Shown here one piece after another: positions 8,250-17,168 of a stretch of DNA of 57,788 nt. Origin of the DNA: Bacteroidota bacterium (lineage in GTDB: Bacteria; Bacteroidota; Bacteroidia; B-17B0; Aurantibacillaceae). Both the position numbers and the translations under genes were made by a program. The notes below the pieces were generated by a model, which did not search any database, was not told the origin of the DNA, and saw only the letters and a program-made list of their open reading frames with translations. Location: assembly GCA_963169355.1 (NCBI GenBank), contig CAUJCR010000054.1, positions 1 to 57,788 on the forward strand. The letters run 5' to 3'. How positions within the stretch are numbered: position 1 is the stretch's first letter; the number at the start of each line of letters is the position of its first letter.

Positions 8250-9455
8250 ATGGTTAGTACAAAAATAGTAGCACGAAAATACAAAAAAAACGCTAAAAAC
8301 GAAGTTCCTTTATACATTCGGTTAACCGCCAACAGAAAATCGCAGTTTATTGCTTTAGGGGTAACCGTTATTATTGATTACTGGGACGAAAAAGCTATGC
8401 AAGTAAAAAGAGGTCATCCAAACATGGCCCGAATCAATAATTTCTTAACCACAAAGCTTGCTGAACTTCAGTCAAAAGCTATTGAATCCGAAGAAAAAAC
8501 TCCAGACAATACCAATAAAGTATCTCAATTATTAAAAGGTATTGAGAAAGTTGATTTTCTAAAATACTTTGATGAATACAATAAAAGACTTTTATCAAAG
8601 AATAAAATCAATTCTCATCGCAGAGCAAACACTGTTTATAATAAAATTAAAGAGTACATGAAGGATACGCCATTGTACTTTGAGGACATTACCGTAAAAT
8701 GGTTAAAGGAATATGAACTGCATTTGATCTCTAAAAAAAGTAATTCAATGAATACTGTTTACACTGAAATGAAGGCAATTCGTAAACTAATAAACGAAGC
8801 TAATAACGAAGATGTTATTTCTATTCCAAAATCCCCGTTTACTAAGTACAAATTGAAATGGGAACAAGTAGATAAAAACTATTTAACCGAAGGCGAATTA
8901 TTCGCAATCGAATGTTTAGACCTACCTGAAGGCTCGTGTATAAAAGTGCACAGAGATATTTATGTTTTTGCAACGTATGCCGGTGGCTTAAGAATTTCAG
9001 ATATTTTTCAATTACGTTGGAGAGATTTTGATGGAGAAAAAATTTGCATCAAAACTCAAAAAACAGGTTCAGTAGTTTCGATTAAATTGCCAAACAAATC
9101 AAAGGAAATCATCAACAGTTACAAAACAAACATGACCGGATTGAATGGCTTTATCTTTCCTATTCTAACAAAATACGACAATCTCGATATTGAAAAAGAA
9201 AGGCTAAGAGCAATTTCAGCAGCAAACGCTTATGTAAATAAAGACTTAAGTAAAATTGCAAAAATGGCTGAAATTGAAAAACATATACATTTTCACACCT
9301 CTCGACATACATTTGCAACACGAGCTTTACGTAAAGGCATGAGAATAGAATATGTTTCAAAACTGCTTGGTCATGCTAATATCAAAACTACTCAGATTTA
9401 TGCTAAAATTGTAAATGAAGAGTTAGATAAAGCAATGGACATTTTCAATATTTAG
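8250..9455 (+). CDS. Tyrosine recombinase (integrase) of the element
   Basis: A 401-residue phage-type integrase of the Bacteroidota conjugative-transposon kind. The N-terminal arm-binding domain (about 1-85, with PLYIRLTANRKSQFIALGV) is followed by a core-binding helical domain (about 95-210) and the catalytic domain. All catalytic residues are present: Arg in GGLRISD (near 247), Lys in KTGSV (near 272), HTSRH (near 349-353), His in LLGHANIKTTQIY and Tyr (near 384). It lies 170 bp inside the left att repeat and should catalyse integration into, and excision from, tRNA-Glu. A fragment of a related integrase lies at 10731-10814. Confidence 0.93.
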   Translation: MVSTKIVARKYKKNAKNEVPLYIRLTANRKSQFIALGVTVIIDYWDEKAMQVKRGHPNMARINNFLTTKLAELQSKAIESEEKTPDNTNKVSQLLKGIEKVDFLKYFDEYNKRLLSKNKINSHRRANTVYNKIKEYMKDTPLYFEDITVKWLKEYELHLISKKSNSMNTVYTEMKAIRKLINEANNEDVISIPKSPFTKYKLKWEQVDKNYLTEGELFAIECLDLPEGSCIKVHRDIYVFATYAGGLRISDIFQLRWRDFDGEKICIKTQKTGSVVSIKLPNKSKEIINSYKTNMTGLNGFIFPILTKYDNLDIEKERLRAISAANAYVNKDLSKIAKMAEIEKHIHFHTSRHTFATRALRKGMRIEYVSKLLGHANIKTTQIYAKIVNEELDKAMDIFNI

Positions 9456-9645
9456 TTACATTCAGGTCATTAGCTCCAAATAAACTTTATTAGAAATACC
9501 AATCTAAAAAACTAATGTACTCGACTTAAATTCAGTATATTTGAATTAAATATTTACGCTAAGATAGCACAGTACATACAATATTTTAAATATATACTCT
9601 AGTAATGGGAATTTTTTGGAGAATTACAAACCAATAATAAATAGT

Positions 9646-10647
9646 ATGGAGAATCGGCTGAATATATTTGCTTTAATTTTATTATGTTGGCAAATTTCCT
9701 CTGTGACAATCGCACAAAATGCTTCTGTTCAAACAGTCAAAAATATTTCCTTTCATTCAATAGAAAATAATCAATATAGAAATACCATTCAGCCTGCCAC
9801 TGTTTCAAATTTAACCAAAGTATACTCACAGCCCGACACAAATAGTCAGGTTTTACAAGTATTAAAGTTTAAAACTCATTTAAGATTATTAGGTGAATGG
9901 GAAGACACTAAAGAAATAAATACCGAGAAGGTGAATGAGAATGGTGAGAAATACAGGATAACTTCTTTTACTAATTTAAAGTGGTATAAAGTTGAATTAA
10001 AAGAAACAAATGGTTATATCAAATCATCGAATGTTGCAACACATACCTTTACAGACAATAAAGGATTATATGATTATTTCTTTACTACAAAGGAGAATTA
10101 TTGCTTATTAAAATATGACAATACGAAAAAACAATTTGTAGATTCTATTGAACTTAAAAATTTCAGAGGTGACATTACAAAATCTATAAATTCTGTGAAA
10201 TGGCAAAATGTAGATATATTGTTTAGCACTACGATGATTAATGCATATTGCGGCGGAGGAACTACAAATGTTTTTATCGTAGACGCCAATGGTAAACTTT
10301 CTGAACTTATTACAACGAAGTCTTATGCAGATGATGGATTTGCTTATTCCTTTAGTTCAATTGTTTGGTTGCCAATGAAGTTTGAAAATAAAGTACTGCT
10401 AATTGCTAATGGAGATGTCGATAGTGTTTTCGATAAATATACTGGACAGTTAAATACATTTTCGTTTCCAAAAGAAACAACGATTCCCAAAACTGAATTA
10501 GTGATTTTTAAAGAAGTCGAAGAGAATCTTTTATTTGACAATAATAATGAACCGATATTAAATAAAGACAATAGCCAAAAATCAAAAACGATAAAGACAC
10601 TTAAATATTTAAGATGGAATGGTAAAGAATTGGTTCCTGTAAAATGA
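9646..10647 (+). CDS. Secreted protein with SH3-like domain, function unknown
   Basis: A signal peptide (MENRLNIFALILLCWQISSVTIAQ) sets the likely start at 9646; the frame is open 10 codons further upstream to 9616. An SH3b-like module spans about residues 45-125 (KVYSQPDTNSQVLQVL ... WYKVELKETNGYIKSSNV), a fold that often binds cell wall. The C-terminal 200 residues are beta-rich with no family I recognise (YCGGGTTNVFIVDANG). It is flanked by the integrase 3' end and its duplicate, so it may have arrived by recombination between two related integrases. Confidence 0.7.
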   Translation: MENRLNIFALILLCWQISSVTIAQNASVQTVKNISFHSIENNQYRNTIQPATVSNLTKVYSQPDTNSQVLQVLKFKTHLRLLGEWEDTKEINTEKVNENGEKYRITSFTNLKWYKVELKETNGYIKSSNVATHTFTDNKGLYDYFFTTKENYCLLKYDNTKKQFVDSIELKNFRGDITKSINSVKWQNVDILFSTTMINAYCGGGTTNVFIVDANGKLSELITTKSYADDGFAYSFSSIVWLPMKFENKVLLIANGDVDSVFDKYTGQLNTFSFPKETTIPKTELVIFKEVEENLLFDNNNEPILNKDNSQKSKTIKTLKYLRWNGKELVPVK

Positions 10648-10730
10648 TATAACTGAAAAGCAATAAAAAATACAAGTAATAGAGAGCTTGACCAAAACCT
10701 TAGTATTTATGAAATTTTACACTAAGTATT

Positions 10731-10814
10731 CATGCCAACGTCAAAACAACTCAGATTTACGCCAAAATTGTAAATGAAGAGTTAGATAAAGCAATGGACA
10801 TTTTCAATATTTAG
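10731..10814 (+). pseudogene. Integrase 3'-end remnant
   Basis: The stretch encodes HANVKTTQIYAKIVNEELDK and the rest of the integrase C-terminus up to a stop at 10812-10814. It repeats 9372-9455 of the intact integrase and the match continues 7 bp past the stop. Protein identity is complete but for one I-to-V change; the first 35 bp carry several mostly synonymous changes and the last 60 bp are identical. The catalytic Tyr is included but the rest of the gene is absent. Confidence 0.85.
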
Positions 10815-10838
10815 TTACATTTGGGTAAATAAACCCAA

Positions 10839-13000
10839 GTGAATTTTATCAAATACATATCTGTAATTGTTCTAATATTTATTATTAGAGTTGGTTACTC
10901 GCAAAGTATAAACATTTACTTCAAAACAGATTCATTTGCTGTTACTCAATCAAGTGCCACTCAATTAATTGATTTTTTAAATAGAAATCAAGATTCTAAT
11001 AATAAATATAGATTTGAAATTATTGGAAGAACAGATAGTGAAGGCAATCCTGAATACAACAAACAACTATCATTTAAAAGAGCTAACAGCACTAAAAGTT
11101 TTCTTGTATCAAAGGGGATAGATACAACTAACTTAATACTTACTGGTTACGGAGAATATAAGCCGATAGCCAATAATAGCAATGAAGAAGGCAAAGCACA
11201 AAATAGATGTGTAACAGTAAATATTACTAAGTGGAGTGAAAGACTTTCTCATTTATTAGATGATTCTCTAAAGGTTGAAGAATTTGATTTCCATACAAAA
11301 AACGGCTATACTAAAAAGCTAAATGATTGCTGTTCCATAACATTCAAGCCATTTGCGTTAGCGGACAGTTTAGGTAAAGAAATTAATGGGAATATAAAAT
11401 TACGGGTGACTTATTATAACAATGCTATTGATATGATTAAGTCCAATATTACAATGCAGGCTAAAATTGGCAGCATGGATATTGCCTATAAATCTCATTT
11501 AATGTTCACAATTGAAGCGTTCTACAACAAGAAACCGCTAAAAACAGTATATGAAAATTATGTTTCTTTAGACTGCGGCTGTGCTGAAATGCTAAAAAAC
11601 AGCAGTGTATTTTCTTTTAATGATGGTAAATGGGATGTTATTCAAAAACCAAAAAAAGAAGTAAAATCTATTGAAGAAACTAAAACCGGTGACGGCTCAA
11701 AAAAGAGCGAGGTTAAAGTTCAAATTGAAGATGAAATAAAATTGATAAACCAATCACTACGCCTCCTATTGTAAATACAACTCCAGGAGGAGCTGGTGGC
11801 GGTGGGAAATTAAATCTTTGTGACTCTCCTTCACCTTGTTCATGTGTTGATTACTTAGCAGGAGATACACGCTGGGCTACATTTGCTAAAGATGAATGGC
11901 ATGTTAATGTGGGAGATAAAAGAATACGTTGGGGATTCCCAAACATATACCCAAATCATATTGATTCTATAATTGATTTTAATACAAGATATAATGATTT
12001 CAATTTTTGCAGAAAAGGTTATGTGCCAGATAACATGATTGAAACTATTGATTTTTCAATAAAAATTTCCATACAGGAGAAAGGTTTTTTCAAAAAGAAG
12101 AAGTATCTCAAAATCAAATCAACAGATTTAAGTGGTTTTCCGGAATTAATACCTATCAAAAAGCAAATATGGAAAATTCAAAAAGAAACCTTCCCTTACA
12201 GTGATAAAGAATTTAAGAAAATGAAATTTCATGATTTTAGGGTGATTAATGAAGGAAAAGATTTCACAATTGAATTAAAGGCTAAAGATGAATTTATTAA
12301 AATAAAAGTTAATGTTGATGAGAAAGAAATTAAGGAGCCTTATAACAAATACCAAAGCGAATTAGAAAAACTCAGTAAAAGAGTTTCGGACTCGTTAAGT
12401 AAAAGACTTAAAAACCTCGATGAAAATTACTTAAATCTCTGGTGTGAAATAAAACATTGTTATAATATCATATTCCCTGAATTAGAAAAGGATATGCAGC
12501 TTCAGGAATGGAGGAAATATATTTATGAAAATAAAGACAAATTTTATTCTACCCTAATGGGTTTATACAATCAAAAAGCTTTAGCCACATTAAAATTCTG
12601 TCCGATTGATACTATCGGGATCATTGACGGTCCTGTACCTAAAAGACCAGGGAACGGCATAGGACTTGGCACTTTGAATGTTGACGAAGTAATAGAAATA
12701 AAGGATACTCTTCAGAAAGTGAAATATTTTCTGGAAAATGGTCAGGAAGCATATGTAAAACAAGTTTATGTTTTTAATAAAACCAATCGAACTATTGTAA
12801 ATGTTGAAAATCCTAATCAGTTTAAATGCAATTTTAACGACAAATCCAATATCATTTTACTATTAGACTACAGAGATAAACAGTTCCTTTTAAATGAAAA
12901 CAAACCCATTGTACTTAAAAATAACATAACAAATATAAAACTAATTGAAAGCCCGGGAAGCTTAGAGCAATTTAAAAAAATTGTTGAATCAACCAAATAA
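10839..13000 (+). pseudogene. OmpA-domain secreted protein split by a frameshift
   Basis: A GTG start at 10839 opens a signal peptide (MNFIKYISVIVLIFIIRVGYSQ) and an OmpA-like peptidoglycan-binding domain (NIYFKTDS ... IIGRTDSEGNPEYNKQLSFKRANSTKSFL ... ILTGYGEYKPIANN). The frame stops at 11774. The -1 frame, open from about 11743, reads PITTPPIVNTTPGGAGGGGK and on, without a stop, into 363 residues ending at 13000. The break is therefore near 11735-11750, around ATAAAATTG; one extra A would restore a single protein of about 720 residues. The C-terminal part has Cys-rich CDSPSPCSCVDY and charged helices and is not recognised. The GTG at 11909 is an artificial start. Mutation or sequencing error is more likely than programmed slippage, as no X-XXY-YYZ heptamer is present. 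Confidence 0.75.
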
Positions 13001-13104
13001 TTTTTGCTACAAATCGTAGTATTTTAATGCTATAATTTATAAACATCATCACTAAATTATTCTATTTTACTTTATCTTAGTATTTCAGCTTTTAGTGATT
13101 TGTT

Positions 13105-14046
13105 ATGTACACATATGTAATAAGCTCTCCTTTTGTAGAGCATCCGGTAGTAGATATTGCGCAGTTTGATGCGCATGAGTTTGATATTTTTGTTTTTGAA
13201 GATAATCAACCCACTAATTTCATTAATAAAGGTCAGTTTAACAGGGAATTATATTGCAAATGTCTTTTACATAAATTGTTTACACTTCCTAAATCCAAAA
13301 TAAAACCATTTATCCAATACCAATGCGAAAAGCTAAAAGAACCTGTTGTTTGGCTTAATAAACTCGAAAAATTAATTGACTCTAACCGGGAACTATTCAC
13401 CTCTAAAGAGCATATAATCAAATTTGAAAAAGCTTTAGTTGTAATTGAATTAATCCGTGAAATTATGGAGCAAAAAACTCACAAACCTTCTGTAAACTAT
13501 AATTTCGAAGATTTAAAACAGAAAGTAAAGCAGTACAATACTTATGAGGAAAAGCTTACCTGCTTAATGGAAGCCAAGACTGAATATTTACAAAACAAAC
13601 CGAAATTAATAGATGTAAATGAAATTCCTTTTGATGAGAAAATTACACTTGAATTGGAACTATTAAAATCAAAACAAAGACTATCTAAAAAATCCATTCC
13701 CATAGATAATCAGGAAATCACGAGTCCTAAAAGTCCTACAAAAAACACAAAAAGTCCTACAGAAATTAATAGGACTTCAGTAGGACTTTTTCAATTTAAT
13801 TGCCAAACAAATGTTTTTGTTGATGTGTTTTTTCAGCTAACTAAAGAAATAACCGTTGATGGAAAACCATTGCTAAATGCAGGATTTAACGAGTTAGCAC
13901 AATTCCTAACAGATTATTTTATTGATAAAAATGGAAATCGGTTAAGCTTAAATACAGTAAAAACAATTCTCAATACTTCACGACCGGAAAAAAGACCTTC
14001 AAGTGAAAAAAGAATCAATCTGAGAATCAAAAACATATCAAATTAA
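13105..14046 (+). CDS. RteC-like protein of the element
   Basis: A 313-residue soluble protein. The C-terminal part (FNELAQFLTDYFIDKNGNRLSLNTVKTILNTSRPEKRP and onward) resembles the end of RteC, the regulator of excision in Bacteroides conjugative transposons. The middle is charged and helical (about 100-200) and includes a low-complexity stretch TSPKSPTKNTKSPTE (about 206-220). It precedes, on the same strand, an HTH protein, a small protein and a RepA-like ATPase, the usual order of this core in Bacteroidota elements. The RteC assignment is by motif memory and moderate. Confidence 0.65.
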   Translation: MYTYVISSPFVEHPVVDIAQFDAHEFDIFVFEDNQPTNFINKGQFNRELYCKCLLHKLFTLPKSKIKPFIQYQCEKLKEPVVWLNKLEKLIDSNRELFTSKEHIIKFEKALVVIELIREIMEQKTHKPSVNYNFEDLKQKVKQYNTYEEKLTCLMEAKTEYLQNKPKLIDVNEIPFDEKITLELELLKSKQRLSKKSIPIDNQEITSPKSPTKNTKSPTEINRTSVGLFQFNCQTNVFVDVFFQLTKEITVDGKPLLNAGFNELAQFLTDYFIDKNGNRLSLNTVKTILNTSRPEKRPSSEKRINLRIKNISN

Positions 14047-14131
14047 AAAGTCCTAAAGTGGTCCTACAGAGACCAATAGACTTTTCGTATCTGCTCACTT
14101 TTGCTCCATAATCTTAAAAACCAAAAAGAAA

Positions 14132-14410
14132 ATGGAAGCAGTAATCTTAACAAAAGACCAATTCAGCAGTTTATCAGCCTCAATCGAGGAAATCAAAGGA
14201 AAAATTGAAAATCAAAACAAAAAACCTCACGAGGTTTTTATTGATAATCAGGAATTCCTTTTCATGATGAAAATCTCTAAACGTACAGCGCAAACTTGGC
14301 GAGATGAAGGCAAAGTTTCTTTCTCTCAAATCGGGAACAAAATCTATTACAAGCTTTCCGATGTAGAAGAATTATTACAAAAACACTATGTAAAATCTTT
14401 TAAACGTTAA
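14132..14410 (+). CDS. HTH (excisionase/MerR-type) DNA-binding protein
   Basis: A 92-residue protein with a helical N-terminal half and a winged HTH of the excisionase-like family in the C-terminal half: FMMKISKRTAQTWRDEGKVSFSQIGNKIYYKLSDVEELLQKH. Small proteins of this kind direct excision or regulate replication genes in Bacteroidota integrative elements. It ends 3 bp before the next gene, suggesting one operon through 15987. A second gene with the same domain, though different in sequence, lies at 28622-28969. Confidence 0.85.
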   Translation: MEAVILTKDQFSSLSASIEEIKGKIENQNKKPHEVFIDNQEFLFMMKISKRTAQTWRDEGKVSFSQIGNKIYYKLSDVEELLQKHYVKSFKR

Positions 14411-14413
14411 ACT

Positions 14414-14800
14414 ATGGAACAGTATAAAGAAACTTTGCACGACTTAACCTGGCCGGAATTGCTTCAACAAGTTTCAGCAATCCTTGCCCGTGATGCCAAA
14501 ACATTAGAAAGTAATGTGAATTACTACATGAAGCTTTTTAATGATGCTAATTCAGATAAAACCCAATTAAATAAACTGTTTGAAAAATTACAATTGGATA
14601 AACTTCGCTACGCTTGTTTCTCTGAATTATTTATTCGTTTAGAAGAAAGCAATTACAAAATGATGATCATGAGTTTAGAAAGTTGTATTCAGCAGGAATC
14701 TGCTATACAAAACAAAACTCCTAAAGATTGGGTTGCTACTATTCGTTATGAAAACGGACAAATAAAAGTGTATTTCATGGCTCTTTCTTACTATCAATAA
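14414..14800 (+). CDS. Hypothetical protein of the replication module
   Basis: A 128-residue soluble, mostly helical protein (TWPELLQQVSAILARDAKTLESNVNYYMKLF) with a beta-like C-terminus (DWVATIRYENGQIKVYFMALSYYQ). I do not recognise the family. It is tightly packed between the HTH gene (3 bp) and the RepA-like gene (11 bp), so it probably works with them in replication or excision of the element. Confidence 0.7.
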   Translation: MEQYKETLHDLTWPELLQQVSAILARDAKTLESNVNYYMKLFNDANSDKTQLNKLFEKLQLDKLRYACFSELFIRLEESNYKMMIMSLESCIQQESAIQNKTPKDWVATIRYENGQIKVYFMALSYYQ

Positions 14801-14811
14801 AAACTAATCTT

Positions 14812-15987
14812 ATGTTTGATATTCCTGCACCTCAATCCCAAAATGGCTTTTCAAAATCCGCTCAAGCTGTCACGCTGAGCGGAGTCGAAGCGCCTCAACT
14901 TAAACTTTCACGTTTGCTCGAATCTCAAAAAAAGATTAAAGAAAATAAGAGCAAACCAATTAACTTTTCACAACCTATTTTATGGCAAAACGAAAACCCG
15001 GTTTTCTTTCCCAAAACCATCAATGTAATTCAAGGTAAAGCAGGCGTGCACAAGTCACGCCTTGCTGAAACCATTTGTGCAGCTTTATTAAAAACACCTG
15101 AGAGTAATAAAGATTTATTGGATTTTAAAACCAACATACTAACACGCTACGCCGTGTGCTATGTTGATACGGAGAGAAATCTTTCAGACCAGCTACCCTA
15201 TTCCTTACAGCAAATTCAATTAAAAGCAGGTTACACCATTCAGGATAACCCTTATGGCTTCGACTACATTTCTTTGCTCGAATTTGGTAGAGAAGAACGC
15301 TTCGATATGCTTAATATTTATTTGGAGCATATCCGAAAACAATTCCCAGTGCATTTGTTTATTGTATTGGATGTAATCACGGATTGTGTTTTCAATTTCA
15401 ATGATACTAAGGACAGCATGAAATTAATTGACATGATGAACCAATCCATTAACCGGTACGATGTTACTTTTTTATGTTTAATACATGAGAATCCGGGAAG
15501 CACAGACAAAGCTCGCGGCCATTTAGGCACGGAGATTCTAAATAAAGCAAGTACAGTTTTGCAAATCGGTTTTGAGAAAGATGCTCAAAACCATAATACC
15601 GATTTAATTAAAGTTAACTTTCTTAAATGCCGAAGCTCGAAAAAACACGAGCCTTTTCATGTTCAATATTCCGATACCGAAAAAGGTTTAGTAATGGCAG
15701 ATTTAACTACTATTCGCGAAACTATGGAGGCTCGTAACCAAAAGGCAGCTCTTGAATCTACTTTAGAATTAATTGGAGCATTTTTAACCGAGCCCATGCC
15801 TCGTAAAATGCTTATTGAAAAACTATCCGTTGAACTGGATTGCAAAGAACGCACCATTGAAACCCGACTAAAAACCATCCAAAACAACCCATACATTATT
15901 CCTTTGGCTGATGGCCAAGAAAAACTTCTTTGCAAGAAAACTGCGAATAGAGAAATCATTTATTATCTATCTGATATTCACGATTAA
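14812..15987 (+). CDS. RepA-like RecA-fold ATPase/helicase
   Basis: A 391-residue ATPase of the hexameric RepA/DnaB-like group found in Bacteroidota plasmids and integrative elements. The Walker A motif is GKAGVHKSRLAET (about residues 75-87) and a Walker B-like strand is LFIVLDVITD (about 182-191); SLLCLIHENPG-type sequence and KARGHLGTEILNKAST follow, as in RepA proteins. The C-terminal 90 residues look like a winged helix (MPRKMLIEKLSVELDCKERTIETRLKTI). Residues 19-27 (about AVTLSGVEA) are encoded by a dispersed chromosomal-type repeat; see findings. The likely role is opening DNA at the element's origin. Confidence 0.8.
   Translation: MFDIPAPQSQNGFSKSAQAVTLSGVEAPQLKLSRLLESQKKIKENKSKPINFSQPILWQNENPVFFPKTINVIQGKAGVHKSRLAETICAALLKTPESNKDLLDFKTNILTRYAVCYVDTERNLSDQLPYSLQQIQLKAGYTIQDNPYGFDYISLLEFGREERFDMLNIYLEHIRKQFPVHLFIVLDVITDCVFNFNDTKDSMKLIDMMNQSINRYDVTFLCLIHENPGSTDKARGHLGTEILNKASTVLQIGFEKDAQNHNTDLIKVNFLKCRSSKKHEPFHVQYSDTEKGLVMADLTTIRETMEARNQKAALESTLELIGAFLTEPMPRKMLIEKLSVELDCKERTIETRLKTIQNNPYIIPLADGQEKLLCKKTANREIIYYLSDIHD
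14869..14892 (+). repeat. Dispersed REP-like repeat inside a coding region
   Basis: The segment beginning GTCACGCTGAGCGGAGTCGA is a sequence type I know as a common intergenic repeat in Bacteroidota genomes. Here it lies in the N-terminal part of the RepA-like gene and is read in frame as VTLSGVEA. Confidence 0.6.
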
Positions 15988-15990
15988 CGT

Positions 15991-16038
15991 CTTTTGCAGT
16001 TTTGCAAACCCTTATATATGGGTTTGCAAACTTGCAAA
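15991..16038. repeat. Large inverted repeat after the RepA-like gene, possible origin
   Basis: Perfect 11-bp arms TTTGCAAACCC (16001-16011) and GGGTTTGCAAA (16020-16030) enclose TTATATAT. The symmetry extends outward imperfectly (CTTTTGCAG on the left, CTTGCAAAG on the right), so the TTGCAAA-type word occurs four times. There is no T-run, so a simple terminator is less likely. A replication origin or a protein-binding site for the upstream RepA-like system is possible. It also separates the converging plus- and minus-strand genes. Confidence 0.5.
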
Positions 16039-16106
16039 GATAAAATACACATCAATCGTTTTGATATTTCATATACCAATAATTGTAAGAGTTTATTTTT
16101 CTTCAA

Positions 16107-16520
16107 TTATTTAGTTTTCTTCAAAACAATTACTTTATCTTTTGTTGTTATAATACTGGTTTTATAAATTAAAGTGTCAGAACAAAAACACGGTACAGAT
16201 TCTTTATCGATATCCTTACAGTTAAACATTGGATTAATAACATTTTGAGAATACTTAAATGTAAAGATAATAGTGTCCCCGCTCAAAAAATATTTCCCTT
16301 TCAACATTTCTTTGTTCTTACTTAGGTCTCCTTTAAAATAGGTTAACGCTGAGAAATGACGAGTTTTGGCATCAAGTTTTAATTCTGTCTTAATACTTGA
16401 CATTACAACCTCTGTATTTGACTTATAACTGTAGGTTCCAGATTCATTTACTTTTGTTTGCCCAAATAGATTGAAGCATGAAAACAAAATTAAATAGTAT
16501 TTAATAAGCCTTTTTAACAT
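16107..16520 (-). CDS. Secreted protein, lipocalin-like, unknown function
   Basis: A 137-residue protein with a signal peptide (MLKRLIKYYLILFSCFNLFGQ) and a small beta-rich domain (GTYSYKSNTEVVMSSIKTELKL ... GKYFLSGDTIIFTFKYSQ ... DKVIVLKKTK), the pattern of short lipocalin-like secreted proteins. The leader and the 22 bp ahead of the start resemble those of the genes at 19783-20217 and 20761-21237, while the mature parts differ. It is the last gene of the long minus-strand array. Confidence 0.65.
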   Translation of the reverse strand: MLKRLIKYYLILFSCFNLFGQTKVNESGTYSYKSNTEVVMSSIKTELKLDAKTRHFSALTYFKGDLSKNKEMLKGKYFLSGDTIIFTFKYSQNVINPMFNCKDIDKESVPCFCSDTLIYKTSIITTKDKVIVLKKTK

Positions 16521-16528
16521 GTTTAAAT

Positions 16529-17161
16529 TTACTTTAAAAATAGCTTTAATTTATTACTTCTTAAATGAACATGTGAAACTTTCAAAAATTTCGGTCTGCA
16601 ATTATTATAGTCAGTTTGTCCAAGTTTAGTATTAAAATCTTCCAATGATAAAGGATGATAATTTAACTGATTCGTATCTAAAGTATTATAATATGCCTCT
16701 ATTTCTATCTCACCTCTGATGTTTAATAAAGTACTTATAGTATAATTCATTTTATTTGATGACTTATTTCCAAATGGTCTGGCAATGCTAAAAGGTGGAA
16801 TTAACTCAATATCATCAGCTAACATAAATCCATAATTGGCACAAATATTCCGTTCTTTAAAATCAACCTTTTTACCATTTTTGTATATATAAATTCCATA
16901 TTTTGGGCTAACATTTTCATTTATACAATAATTATCCCTGCCATAAATACTATTCACAAAGCCTACAGTATCATTGCTTAAGTTTAATATAATCGGCATT
17001 AAATTAAAATAGTACATTGAATCTTCATCCTGATAAAGAGTATCGCTACCAATATTATAAAGTCTAAATAGTAAAGCTTGCTTACTTTCACTTATGGTAT
17101 TTGTATTTTGACAAGCTATTAGCAACAAAATGCTAAACAGAAACAAAAGATTTCTTATCAT
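16529..17161 (-). CDS. Lipoprotein, unknown function
   Basis: About 210 residues from ATG 17161, chosen because MIRNLLFLFSILLLIAC is a complete lipoprotein signal with lipobox LIAC; the open frame extends upstream to 17221 without signal-like sequence. The mature part is beta-rich (YQDEDSMYYFNLMPIILNLSNDTVGFVNS, GIYIYKNGKKVDF). It is not recognised. It lies 7 bp downstream of the stop of the previous lipoprotein gene. Confidence 0.65.
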   Translation of the reverse strand: MIRNLLFLFSILLLIACQNTNTISESKQALLFRLYNIGSDTLYQDEDSMYYFNLMPIILNLSNDTVGFVNSIYGRDNYCINENVSPKYGIYIYKNGKKVDFKERNICANYGFMLADDIELIPPFSIARPFGNKSSNKMNYTISTLLNIRGEIEIEAYYNTLDTNQLNYHPLSLEDFNTKLGQTDYNNCRPKFLKVSHVHLRSNKLKLFLK

Positions 17162-17168
17162 GCGATAT

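Noticed and set aside
11735..11775. Programmed -1 frameshift in the OmpA-domain gene
   Set aside because: No X-XXY-YYZ slippery heptamer and no clear downstream stem; a mutation or sequencing error is simpler.
11909..13000. Independent 363-aa gene starting at GTG 11909
   Set aside because: The same frame is open and protein-like upstream through the Gly-rich linker back to about 11743, so it is the tail of the frameshifted OmpA-domain gene.
15911..16114. 67-aa plus-strand frame overlapping the end of the RepA-like gene
   Set aside because: It overlaps the real gene in another frame and spans the inverted repeat; no signal or motif supports it.
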